Shown: piece by piece, positions 39,329-50,804 of the stretch | Position numbering within the stretch: the stretch's first letter is position 1 | How the letters are laid out: each line of letters begins with the position of its first letter | Source of the DNA: Batkoa obscura | Taxonomy: Eukaryota > Entomophthoromycota > Entomophthoromycetes > Entomophthorales > Batkoaceae | Direction: 5' to 3' | NCBI GenBank assembly: GCA_030770535.1 | Contig: JASVEC010000024.1 | Location: 186,001-250,000 of the forward strand | DNA: 64,000 nt | Notes under the pieces: model-generated | The model's input: only the letters and a program-made list of their open reading frames with translations | Database searches by the model: none | Told to the model about the DNA's origin: nothing | Made by a program: the position numbers and the translations under genes

Positions 39329-40802
39329 ATGGGTAAAAATAGAAATAAAAGTGCTACAAAAAAGGTAGCAGAGGCTCCTGTTGCTGCTATAAACAAAGCA
39401 AACACCAATAAAAAGGTTAGTAAAAAAGTTAATAAAAAGGACCTTGAGTTACAAAAACAGTTGGAAAATATAATAAAAAACCAAGGTAATGAACAAGAAG
39501 AAGTGGATTTAGAAGAGGCTGAAGAAGAAGAAATAGAGGAAGTAGTAGAAGAAGAAGAAGAAGAAGAAGAAGAAGAAGAAGAAGAAGAAGAGGAACAAGA
39601 AGAAGAGGAAGAGGAAGAGGAAGAGGAAGAAGAGCCAGAGCTAGTAGCTTTAGAAGATCTTCAAGAACTTTCAGATGAAGAAGAGGAGCCTTTGATACAT
39701 GAAGATGCTGTTCCTATCCAAAAAGTAACAATAAATAATCAGGTAAAACGGTAAATCAAAGCTAAAAAAACATACTAAAACAATAATAGGAAGGATTACT
39801 AAGAGTATTAAACGATATATCTTTAAAAGGAATGGCTTGGGTTGAAACACAAACTATTACAGCTAAAGAACCTTTAATTATTAAAGATGTTCATAATGAT
39901 TTGGATAAAGAACTTGCATTGTAAAGCGTTTTGTTTGTATTTCTATTCTTTATTGACTTTTTGTTAGCTATAATCAAGCTTTACAAGCAGCTGAAGAAGG
40001 TAAAAAGAAATGTGCTGAGTTTGGAATACCTTTCACAAGACCAGATGATTATTTCGCAGAGATGGTTAAATCAGATGAGCATATGAACAAGGTAATATAT
40101 ATGGTTTTTTAGCTAAAACAATAATTATAAATTTAGATTCGTCAAAAAATATTGGATGAAACTCAAGGTATTAAAGCATCTGAAGCAGCTAGAAAACAAA
40201 GGGAGCTTAAGAAATTCGGGAAACAAATTCAAGTTGAAAAGATTAAAGAAAAACATGCACATAAAAGACAAGAACTCGAGAAGATCAAGGGGCTTAAAAG
40301 AAGTAAGTGGAAATACTTTATTAACGGAATTCTTGTTTAATCAAAATCTATTTATCTAGAGATCAAGGACTCTGGAGATGATGGCTTTGATATTGATGTT
40401 GAGGAAGACGATTCTAAACCTAGCAAAAATGGTTCTGGAAAACAAATTAATCATAAGAGAAATCAAAAAGTAATTTTAGAATTAAACTTATCTTAATTAA
40501 TTAACTCAAAATTAAATTACAGGATGGCAAATATGGATTCGGTGGTAAAAAAAGACATGCTAAATCAAATACCAGAGAGAGTACATATGCTGAAAACGAT
40601 GGTTTTGATCCTAGAAAAAATAAAGCTGCTTTTGGGAGCAAACAAAAGGTAATTCGTTTGTTAAGCTACTATTAGTTTGTTGAGTAATTTTGTATAGAAA
40701 ACAAAAGCCTTTGGTAAGAGTGGAAATGGTAAAGCTCCTGGTAAGGGAGGAAATGTCAAATCTAAACGTCCAGGAAAGAGTAAACGTAAGGCTGGAAATT
40801 AA
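39329..40802 (+). CDS. EBP2: rRNA-processing protein EBP2
   Basis: About seven exons. Lys-rich N-terminus (nucleolar type), then an almost uninterrupted Glu tract (residues ~58-105) encoded by a GAA/GAG microsatellite around 39545-39635. The conserved EBP2 domain follows: GLLRVLNDISLKGMAWVETQ, YNQALQAAEEGKKKCAEFGI, PFTRPDDYFAEMVKSDEHM, then IRQKILDETQGIKASEAARK and KFGKQIQVEKIKEK. The C-terminus is Gly/Lys-rich and basic (KSKRPGKSKRKAGN). EBP2 acts in 27S pre-rRNA processing for the 60S subunit. The acidic tract is longer and purer than needed for the family and may vary in length between strains. Confidence 0.94.
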
Positions 40803-41594
40803 ATTTAGCTTGAGTTTGGGAGATCCGGTTTTTTAATCACATTAAAGAATATATAGAGTAGATTAGAAGTTGGACATGTGCTTTATTTTATTATTTTGTT
40901 TTTACTTTATACCTAAAGCTATCCTCTTATTCTATAACTTACAAAGTTTTAGCAGTTAATTGCTTCTGGCCAATTGTTTACTTACATTATAATATTGATT
41001 TAAAGGAATAGAAATATCTATAAAAAATTAGATTGATTGATTCAACTTTATTATCAAAACATGATATTTTGTAAAAGAGGATGATTATAAGCGTCAAATA
41101 AAAAATAAACATCTTACGAAATTATAAAGTTAATTTATTTCTATTTTAAAAAATCCAGTATAACATAATAACTATACTCTATTACAAGGGTATTCATATT
41201 CGTTTACTGTTAGTGAGATATCCGATTAACTATTTATATCCTCTTGATTATAAATCACTAGCGTAAATTACTTTGCTGATTTTAGCTGCTATGAACTAGA
41301 TTTCTATAACTCCAAAAATATCTACAATGGTTAAAAAATGTACCTCTAACTGCAATGCTATTTAAGATGCTGTCTTTTTTAGTTCAAATTATTTTATCTC
41401 TTTTTTTGAAAATCAATATAGCTTTAAATGTAACTTGTAACAAAGATAAAAGTATAAAATAAACAAAAGCACAAAATCTTACCAAAAAAGTAAAATTAGA
41501 AGATCTTTTATATAAACGTAATATCATATACTGTTAAGTTTGAATACATGCCATATAGTATCATGGTCAAAGTTTAATCCTACACTCAAGTTTA
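40803..41594. other. Intergenic between EBP2 and SAR1
   Basis: The convergent 3' flanks of two genes. AT-rich, nothing recognisable. Confidence 0.5.
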
Positions 41595-42414
41595 TTAAAT
41601 ATATTGAGAAACCCAACGGAAACCTAAACATCAAAATTAAATATTTATCAGATTACATACTCTTTAAACAACTTACCATCCCCATAACCTTGACGCATTA
41701 CAACGGAACACATGAAAAGTTCAATTGGACGGACATCTCCAGAAGTTTTGCCACCCTATATAAAATTAACAAAAATTTTAAATTTATTTTTTAAACTATT
41801 TACTTTTCCGGTGGTTGAAAAGAGACCAAGATGTGCTCTTAATTCTTCTTCAGAAACAGCACCTGGAGCATCAATTTTGTTACCCAAAATCAAAAATGGG
41901 GTTTTAGCTAACTCTTCAATTGAAAGAAGGGCCTAATTTAATATTTTAACTTATATTTTCTTTAAAAAGCTGTTTTCTGCTTACATCAAGTTCGGCTTTA
42001 CTTTCCGCAAATCTTTCTCTGTCTTGAGCATCAACTAGATAGACTATGCAATTGACTTCTGGGAAATAATCTCTCCATAAACGACGAGCTAAAATAATTT
42101 CAATAAATGTACTTTAAATCGAACTGTCTTGATGTTACCTTGTTGATGACCACCAAGATCAAAAGTGGTAAAGTTAACCTTACCAATGGCTAACTCTTCA
42201 GAAGCTACAAACTTGTTAGCTATTGGTTTTTTATTTTAAACTTAAATTTACTTGGATGAAGAGTTGGCTGAAGGGTAGCTAGACGATCATTTTTTAACAT
42301 ATGTAATAAGGTAGTTTTACCGGCATTGTCTAAGCCCAAAAATAAAATTTTGGCTTGTTTATTGACCAATCCAAAGTTGGCTAATACATCCCAAAACCAG
42401 TTTACTAAAAACAT
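41595..42414 (-). CDS. SAR1: SAR1 small GTPase (COPII)
   Basis: Five exons. The N-terminus [17 protein letters not shown] is the amphipathic helix of Sar1. GTP-binding motifs are intact: P-loop [14 protein letters not shown] switch I, DLGGHQQARRLW switch [10 protein letters not shown] and CSVV(M)R for the base. The last short exon gives GFRWVSQYI, the usual C-terminus of the family. Sar1 starts COPII coat assembly at the ER. Total about 190 residues, as expected. Confidence 0.97.
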
Positions 42415-43216
42415 CTTTTATTGTTTATAAATTCAAAAGAGAAGGTACTTCTTAGTTTAATTTATTTCACTTGAAAGTGATTTTTTATTGGCTTAACTTA
42501 TATTGTTGATTTTGGCTTATGTTTAGCTAAATACTTACTTCCACTTGACTTATTCTTATTGGTTAATTGAACTTAAGTGCATCCTGTCTTTATCGCTTAT
42601 CCTTGCTTAAATTATCTAGGATTTGATTTCCACCTAATTGAAAATTTAATATCTGCCCAAAAATGCTGATGACTTATAGTTTTTTTATTTTGTTTTCTCA
42701 CATTTAAATAATTATTATAGTATAGGTTTTTTAAATAAATTTCTTGTATTTGATTTATTGAATATATAAGTTGGTTTTAAAAATAGTCAATATCACAATT
42801 TAGTCATTTATAATGGTATTTTATAGTCACTTTATTAAAATAAGTTTTAAATTGAAATAGTGAAACTCATATTCTACAGAACAGCGAACAGGTTCAATAA
42901 AATTAAAACAAAAGTCATTTTAGTACATTATTTAAATATTACACTATAAGTTAAATATCTATTTTGATGATAAAATCATGTTTAAGTCTTATCCTAATTA
43001 ATTTAAAGCTCTTGATTGAGAAATTAAAACAGCAGAAAAAATAAAACAAAGTCGCCTCAAATCCACATCTATTGGCTTAAAAAGGCAAATTTTGATGAGG
43101 ATTTTATTAATTCATAAAGGGTAAATAAAAAGTTTTAGGATAAAGAGGGAATCTAAAACAATATAAAGTAAGATATCAAGTGAAATGTTTGTCTATTTTT
43201 TTGTATATAATTTTTA
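42415..43216. other. Divergent intergenic region (SAR1 / secreted protein)
   Basis: About 800 bp without an exon I can support. The piece 43010-43160 has scattered Lys-rich frames but no start or splice evidence. Confidence 0.5.
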
Positions 43217-44155
43217 ATGCTATTCAAAAACATTGTCTTGTCAATAATAACAACCCAATTATTCGCTTATAATCTAAATAAATCGAACTCCTCAGATGTT
43301 AGTGCTATCTCTAATAAATCACATATGCGCCCAAAGCATTCTAAAATGAAAGAAGAAGAACTGAGCTTGGAGAAACTATCCAGTCTATTAGAGGAATACA
43401 AGAAAAGTTTAAGCTACAAAGATGCCCAAGAAGTAGATAAAAAATACAAGCAGATAGCTGATGAACAAAATAATGAAACAAATAGTGATATTAGGATGTA
43501 TAATGACTATAAAAAAGACAATGATGATAAAAAGAATAGAAAAGAAAAGAAAGGTCAGGGAAAGGGAAAGGGAAATGAAGCGATGACACCAAACCGTTCT
43601 TTATTACCAGATTCAGCTAATTTGAACAAGACAGAGACGCCTAGTTTAAATAAAACAGATACACCTTATGATATGAATGAAACAGAAGTTCAATATGCAC
43701 CAGCAATCAATAGAAATCAGCCTTTGTATATTCGATTTTTAGGATGGCCCTATGCCTTAAGCTCACAAACAGCTAGCCAAATCTTAGATGGAAAAAAAGT
43801 AGAGCAGCTACCAATGACTCAATTAGTAGGTACAGAAGGAAGTAAAACGAGTGGGGCCCAAATTTTGTATGAAAAGTTTGCGAAAGAAGTTAAAGAAGGC
43901 GAAAAAGTGCCCTTGGTTTCTGTATTGTTATTGGATGATAATCGACCAAACAATGAGAAGATAGTTAAGGTGCTATTTGAGGATGGTTTCGATATCATGG
44001 CCCAAAAATGTTCATGCTATTGGGTTGATGCCTTGGAGTTGAAGACTACTGTCCAGTTAAAATCATCAAACAAATACTTTTTACAGATGGTTGATACTAC
44101 CAACTCTCCTCCTAGATTTAATTCTAGATCTGGCTATTTTTCTATTCAGGTTTAA
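43217..44155 (+). CDS. Secreted protein with charged repeat region, possibly Kre9/Knh1-like
   Basis: Single exon, 312 residues. A signal peptide is likely (MLFKNIVLSIITTQLFAYN). Residues ~25-160 are hydrophilic and Lys/Glu/Asn-rich, with a GQGKGKGN patch and Thr-rich repeats (LNKTETPSLNKTDTP). The C-terminal half is folded-looking: YIRFLGWPYALSSQT, VPLVSVLLLDDNRP, CSCYWVDALELKT and YFLQMVDTTNSPP before GYFSIQV. The last part resembles the end of Kre9/Knh1-type cell-wall domains (Y-F-x-V-DTS...F.Y.G.F.I). I cannot confirm this, and the protein may be lineage-specific. Confidence 0.6.
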   Translation: MLFKNIVLSIITTQLFAYNLNKSNSSDVSAISNKSHMRPKHSKMKEEELSLEKLSSLLEEYKKSLSYKDAQEVDKKYKQIADEQNNETNSDIRMYNDYKKDNDDKKNRKEKKGQGKGKGNEAMTPNRSLLPDSANLNKTETPSLNKTDTPYDMNETEVQYAPAINRNQPLYIRFLGWPYALSSQTASQILDGKKVEQLPMTQLVGTEGSKTSGAQILYEKFAKEVKEGEKVPLVSVLLLDDNRPNNEKIVKVLFEDGFDIMAQKCSCYWVDALELKTTVQLKSSNKYFLQMVDTTNSPPRFNSRSGYFSIQV

Positions 44156-44806
44156 GTATTCTGTTAATTACTATTACTAATAAATAATTTTAATTTATTT
44201 TTATTATTATTATTATTATATTTTATGTGATTTTACATAGTAACAAACGCTATTGTTTATATGATTTATTGTGATAAAATTGCTTAATCACTATTTCTAA
44301 TAGTAAATTGTAATTAAAATTTAATTCAGGTTTAAAACGAACATGACAACTTAGATTTGCTTCATAATAATTTATAAAAGAAATGATTATAAACTATCTT
44401 AATTCAGGTGATCTGGAATTAACTGATTTTTTATTCTCCAATAACATTCCATTTGTCTATTTTAGTCAATATAAAAATATTATATTTAAAGTTATAGATA
44501 CTAGCATTAAAAGGAATGAATATAACTTTTTCTATAGTTAAACTATTAACAGCTTAATTAATATTCTTACTTTTTATTTATCTTCTTTGTTACATTTTAA
44601 TACTAACTTTGTGCTGAAATCATAATTCTAAATTTAATTTTATAATAGCCTTAGATTAGCAAATTTAAAGTTATGTTTTAACTAAGCTTATGACATTGCC
44701 TATAAAAATGAAATAAAGCAGCAAAAATTTGCAAACCATTTGCTAAATTCCAAAACCCATATAAAAGCTAATTTAAACCCAAATTTTTATTTAATTTAAA
44801 AAATTA
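44156..44806. other. Intergenic
   Basis: AT-rich, with a short TTA-repeat near 44195-44220. No exon or MITE recognised. Confidence 0.5.
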
Positions 44807-46628
44807 ATGACTACAGTAGGTGTAAACCGAAAGGCTGCCTTATCTTTTTTGTCCAACCTATCAAACTTCAATGACAACAAAAGCAATGGAAGCAACAGCG
44901 AACAAGATGAATCAACAACTCAAGAAGCAGATGGCGACTTTAAACAGAAAAGGAATAATATTGAACTTAGTTGGGACTTACCACCGGATCCCGACTTAGA
45001 AGAGGATGAGATTCGAATACCAAGGCCTCCTTCTTCCCCTAAGAACCCTCCAAAACAAATGCGTAAGCCACTACGTTCCAAACGTGACAAAGCTGCTACC
45101 TTATTCTTAAGTAGTATTGGATCGCATGATGGAGACAAGGAAGAAGGAATAACTATAGTTACATCACCAATATCTATTTCAGATAACAAAAACAATACGG
45201 ACAATAATAACAATAACTATTTTATACCGACATTGGAGCGTAAACTCAGTAAAGCAAACTCTGAATTGTTGAATAATTCTTATGATTCTTCATCGTCATC
45301 AGACGACGATATAAATCAAGTTTCGAGAGTTGGATCTTATACGGATGAAGATATCAATATATTAGCCACCTCTAAGAGATCTAGCTATTTATCAGACCGA
45401 TCAATTTTAAAAGACCTTGCTTCAACTATTTCTACTAACATTGAACCGGTATTTGCCGAAGTATGCATCATTGAAATCATTATGTTAAAGTTAACCTTTC
45501 TATAGGATTTTTCTGAACTGAAAACAAAAATGAATCTAAACAATCAAAATGCCAGACATCGGATACGAAATAATAAGTAAATCACAATATGAAGTAGCGA
45601 ATTTAAATAACCTTGATTATAGAGAATATGGAAAAGGAAAAACTAAGAAGAACCGTTATAGTACTTATAACTATTTATTGAATCCTAGTTTTACTTTAAA
45701 GTAACTTTAAGATAGTATATTTAAAGTCAAAATATTAATGTTACTTAAGCTCTGAAGCAAAGACAGATTATAATCCCCTTGAGTTGGATGATCCTAATCT
45801 AGAAATTGAAATAAAAAGCGGAGGATTCAGAGATTTAATGGTAATCAAACAAGTATTTATATTCAAAATGGATAACAAATATTTTAAGGATTCCCTACTC
45901 CTGTTTACAAAAGCAGGTGATAAAGATGATGACCTTGAAGATAGCTTTCAAGAAACACATCCAACTGTTGATCACTCTTTAACTTTATCACATATCCGCT
46001 CTGTCAAGCAAAAGATTTTAGAAGTAGCAGTACAATTAGTAACTTTAATTAATAACCATTTTTGCATGACTAAATGATTTAAATGTAGGATTTGGAACTT
46101 TCTTCTGTTGCTATCGCATATGCTTTCTTTGAAAAGCTTTGTTTAAAAGTAAGTTGTTTATTTGTCATAAAAAAGCGCATTAACAATATTTTAGGGCTTA
46201 GTTAACAAGGATAATAGAAAGGCTAAAGGAGGTAAATTATAAATGAGTAATTCTAGAAATAAACTAATGGATTTTACCATAGCTGTATGCTTATTTTTAG
46301 CTACAAAAGTAAATGAACACAAAAGTAAGCTTACCGGGATGATGGACGTAAGACTACGTTTCTTTCAAAATTTATTATCTAATTAATTGTTTAGACTTTT
46401 GATAGAGTATTTGATTTAAGCGACAAAGATATACATTTAGTTGAGTTTCCTACCTTTGCAGAATTAGAGTTTAGTTTGTATATACCAAAATCAGAGTTTA
46501 TGCCTCATTTGGAAAGGATTTTAAATGCATCAGGTATGTATGTATAAACTATGTTTATAGTTATTAATTACTTTATAGAATATGAGAACATTGATGAATA
46601 TGTAAATTGGAAAAACTTTTATCAATAA
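44807..46628 (+). CDS. CABLES-like protein with C-terminal cyclin fold
   Basis: About nine exons. The N-terminal ~230 residues are disordered, Ser/Asn/Asp-rich, with proline patches (PRPPSSPKNPPKQMRKP). The conserved part starts in the exon near 45784: LDDPNLEIEIKSGGF, then HIRSVKQKILEVAVQL, VAIAYAFFEKLCLKGLVNKD, DFTIAVCLFLATKVNEHKSK, DRVFDLSDKDIHLVEFPTFA, ELEFSLYIPKSEFMPHLERI and LNAS. This follows the C-terminal cyclin-box region of CABLES1/2 (AYVYFEKLVL, NKQNRKLCAGACVLLAAKI, ALEFALHLP...MPHYRRL). In animals CABLES links cyclin-dependent kinases to tyrosine kinases; the fungal role is unknown. Several splice sites in the middle are provisional. Confidence 0.72.
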
Positions 46629-46935
46629 GTTTATTTCGCAAAATATCACTATATAGTGTGTTTATATAGCACTAAACTTAATAATTTATAACATGAAAGG
46701 TTAGTGTTAAATAATGAATCATGTTATGAATAAACTTAAAAATAAATACTATTCCTTATAAAAATTTACATAAATGAATTAATGCATTTTAATTTATTTA
46801 TATATTGAATCTAAGTTTAAATGATCCATAATCTATTAAAGTGCCACGATATAGCATTTGGTTAAAAATGCATTGAATTAATTAATTTAAATAGCAATCA
46901 AATTATCTGATGTAAATAACATTAATTGTTATAAA
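46629..46935. other. Intergenic between CABLES-like and unknown gene
   Basis: 307 bp, AT-rich; nothing recognised. Confidence 0.5.
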
Positions 46936-48481
46936 ATGGATCCAAATAATAAAACCAACTTAAAATCTCAATATAAAGAATCTAACAAAGAAAAGTCAAT
47001 AAAAAGGGAAATAAAATTAATCAAGAGATTGATGAACAATACGAAAAACAAACTTAATAAACATTTGGAGACAATATATTCCTCAGTTGAGGATATCAAT
47101 TCAAATTCGTCATTTGAAATAAGTGTACATGGTTCAACTAAACAAAAGGCATGCCAAGCTATCCCCACCCCTATGGAAACGCCCTGTGATGTAAGACCTT
47201 CGACCATAGGTAACGTTTTTTAAATATGCTATTTATTAACATATTATCAGGAATTGATAACTTGCTTCAAATTAAAAAGTATGCTTTGTATTAATAATTG
47301 CACTTTTCTAAAAACAATAATAGAAAACGTTTGGGTATGCTTGTGTCAGATAATCAAGTTATCGGAAAGTATATTATAAATTATTACTTATGTCTCGCTA
47401 AAATATATTAGAAAATATTTGATTCGATCTCAAGTAGATAATCAATCTAAGCCTATAAAATCAGCAATCAGGTCCAAAGTAAACTAAAGTATAACTGTAT
47501 GACCATAACTGATTATTGTAGCCACGATCCATTTTTGACCTTGGATTGAATGAAGATATAGTTAAATCTATTCAAAACAAATTAACACATTTTCCATACA
47601 AGATGAATGCTGAGTTTATAAAGATCATAGGGACAAAAATTAATAATCCAGCTGATATTCATTCAGTAATTATATTGTATTTTTATTCATTCTTAATAAA
47701 AAATATTAAGGTATACCTTATCTCTGAGTGGTTAATCAAAGAAAAAAGAGATTATAATGATTTAAATCATCGTAAACGATCTGTTGGAATTTATGGAGAA
47801 TTTATCTATCGTAATCATATTTATGGAAATAAACTTGAGGATTTAAAACAATTTCAAATAAACACTTGTTTAAATCTAATCAGGAAACATAATATTGGAA
47901 ATGAAGATGCTATTATATTATTTTTTACAAATTTAAACAAGGGTAAGGCTATAAGCTATAAATGAATGAATCTAGTTGATTGCTTTAGATGAATTAGATT
48001 CTCTTGCAATTTCAAGGATAAGCCGAATACTTGGGGTTCATCCTTATAAACTAAATAAAAGTATTGAAAAAGGAACAAAGGTTATGGAGTTAATAGATTA
48101 TGTAGTCAATCATCAATTGAAGTTTGAAAACGTGTTTATCAATCTTCTTATATTTTCCGGATTTCTAGTAAATTGATATTTTTAAATTAATTTTACTAAT
48201 GATTTTAGATAAAAAGAAAAAGAGATAAAGATATCAAATATGATATGCTTAAATTAGAAAATGAGGACTGGATTTCTATATTAGCAACTAAAAAATCGAT
48301 CCGATTCTTCAAATACGATTTAAAATCAAAGATATTCTGCTCCTTTATTTTATTAATAAGTTATTCTTATTTTACTGATCTTGAAATCTATTATGATAAT
48401 AACTTAGCATTTGAATGCTTTAAAACCATTGCTGATTTAATTATCCCTGAAATGGTTAGAAAGTTTTATAGTTCCAAATAA
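46936..48481 (+). CDS. Unrecognised multi-exon gene, basic helical protein
   Basis: I connect about seven exons with consistent gt...ag borders and phases: 46936-~47209, ~47251-47278, ~47325-47369, ~47411-47478, ~47522-47942, 47989-~48168 and ~48210-48481, giving roughly 400 residues. The N-terminus is Lys/Asn-rich and likely disordered. The rest is helical: NEDIVKSIQNKLTHFPYKMN, EWLIKEKRDYND, VGIYGEFIYRNHIYGNKLED, ISRISRILGVHPYKLNKSIE and FECFKTIADLIIPEMVRKFY. The RSVGIYGEFIYRNHI block weakly recalls the helix that follows the first repeat of MIF4G-type HEAT domains, but I would not name it. No transmembrane or signal segment. The continuous frame across so many introns argues for a real gene. 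Confidence 0.6.
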
Positions 48482-48590
48482 GATTACAGTTATTATAAGC
48501 TAATAAAAGAATTCTATTGTATAACTAATATTTATTAAAGTAGTAAATCAATCTACTTGCTAATAATACTTCATAGCTCTTTGTTTTTTA

Positions 48591-50593
48591 TCATAATTGA
48601 TTATCAGAATAACCAAAATTTAAATTATCTTTTCTATTTTCATTTTTAAACTCTCCAACAGAAGCTGGAAGATCACTTTCGTTATATAAACTTGCTTCTT
48701 CAAATACTTTTAATACCTGTTTGGGAACCTTATCCAATTTATTTGCTGGAAACACAATCCCCAACTCAAAGTTCTTAATAACTAAGTTAAACTCCTCATT
48801 TTCTTCACTTTGGTTGTAGTTTATATCTTTTTTACTTCCAACGGTTGATGGAAAACCAGAAAGCAGTGTAGGACTTTCCATTCTTAATTTACCCCAGGCG
48901 GAAGCAGAAAAATTATGACTACCTAAATAAAACCAACCTGAAGTTAAAGTAGTAAAGTTATCTGATAATTTTAATTCCTTCGGAAGGCATGAAAGAAACT
49001 TAATAAATTAATACATGTCATACTAACCAACAGTCCGAAAAACTTACCTTCATTCTAGTGACTGGTATCGAATACAAAATATTTTTCAACATTGGATTAA
49101 TTAAATTATTAAAATGTAAACTAAATTTGGTCTTATTTTAAAAAATATTGAATAAATTATAATCTAATTCAATTAAAGCTTACTTTTTGTCTCTGGTACA
49201 TTTCTTGTACCGCTTTTGTTGTTGGAAAAAACAATCGATAACAAAAACTATTATGAAATTCTTTAGATAATGCTTTTGGTGGATAGCCCATAGCACTAGA
49301 CCGAAATTCTCCCATCCAAGATTGTTTGAGGTGACCTAAAGCTGTACACTGGAAAAGCGATAAAGGTTTAATTGATGTTAAAATATTATATCTAATTACC
49401 ATATAATTTACATAATGATCTTTAAAAGCTTCTGGCTTCAAAAGCTTCTTTTGTTTTACTATAGTAGATAGAGCAGGGTGACCATAGTAAATATCAGATA
49501 AGATAGAATAGGTCCCTGGAACTGAAGATACCAAATAACCCTATGTAATCTATAAATTTCTAAACATTGTGACAATAAATCTAATCACCTCTGATTTTGA
49601 AAAATCATAACGTGAAAAACTTAATGGGATATTATATTTCATTTCAAGTTTATTGAACAGGTCTTGAAGTATTTTTCGAAACTCAAAGCTCTTTTCACTT
49701 TCTATGTTATCCGCTTCTTTTAATGGAAAATCTTGAACATATGATATCTAATTGAATTATTATTAAAATAAGACTCTTTTAAGTTAATATTTACACTATT
49801 CGTGTTAACCCAATCTATCTCTTCCAAGTTTCCAGAGCATAACACTATTCTTAGAAAATTGTCATAGTATAAAAACTGGTACTATTAAATTTATGATATT
49901 TTATATTATAAATCCATTTACCATTGCTTTAATATGCATATTGGATTCATAGTGACATTTTAATACTACATTATTGTAGTTATCATTAATCGTTTCATCC
50001 TAATAAATATATTATTTAGCTGACGTTTTTAAAAATCAGTAAATAAATAATACAAGGTTACTTTTATTTTTCTTTTTATCAGTTAAAATAATCAAAGGTA
50101 CGTCTGGAAAGTTTTTACATAAAAAATCGGGCTCCTTACAACTTTAATTAAAATCCCTATCCATATCATTTATGCTTAAATTACTATGTTATAAAATGCA
50201 ATAAACGCCTTTTTTAGGTTGTCCTTTTCGTTTGTTAGTTACACTCTATAGTATTAAAATAATAGTTACTGAATCTATCAACTCTTTTAATATTGGATAT
50301 TTTTCTGTATCTAATAAAAAAGTTATGAAATATTAAAAATTAAATAAATTTTATACCATAAGTTTCAATGTCCTCTGTTTTCATACTAGAAAGCATGATA
50401 TTTCCGTCCTCATATTTTAAATTTTTAACATCTTTTCTATCTTGCTCATTAAATTTTGACTATGTTTTAAAAATAAATACCAATTTTATCTTGAGTCGTA
50501 TAACTTTGCTTGCGAATATTTTTATTGCAGTTGTATATAAACATTTTTGGTCTCAAATAACCTAATTTTAGCCCATTGCATTTTGTTAAACAT
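48591..50593 (-). CDS. TDP1: Tyrosyl-DNA phosphodiesterase (TDP1 family), altered second HxK motif
   Basis: A multi-exon gene. The first half-site is intact: NMHIKAM (His, Lys), then LRIVLCSGNLEEIDW with Asn. Next come YLVSSVPGTYSILSD, FQCTALGHLKQSWMGEF and FFPTTKAVQEMY. The second half-site reads IPVTRMK, then GWFYLGSHNFSASAWG with Asn; RMK sits where the family has HxK, so the second catalytic His is replaced by Arg. The C-terminus has ELGIVFPAN. The enzyme removes topoisomerase I peptides from DNA 3' ends. An alternative acceptor (…CCGAAG) would shorten the next exon but leave the same residue. The start is uncertain; I place it at 50593 (MFNKMQWAKIRLFETKN), though 50634 is possible. Confidence 0.78.
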
Positions 50594-50804
50594 GTCCAAC
50601 TCTTTTCAATACTCACACCGGTTCTACAAACCATTATAATTTAAATACAGTTTAATATTTATTTATAAAACTCAGTTTTGATAGCTACCTTACTGCACAA
50701 ATTTATTGCAAAAAAATGAAAATCAACGCCAAGCGTGAAGTCAGAATTAGTTTAAAGCCACCATTTAATTTTTCTCATTTTCAATTTTTATAAACTAAAA
50801 AACA

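Noticed and set aside
46936-48481. Reading the three open frames at 46936, 47546 and 48245 as separate genes
   Set aside because: Consistent intron borders and phases connect them; the later frames begin without an upstream start context.
48591-50593. Possibility that the TDP1 gene is a pseudogene
   Set aside because: All conserved blocks join in frame through normal introns and the first half-site is intact; only the second His differs.
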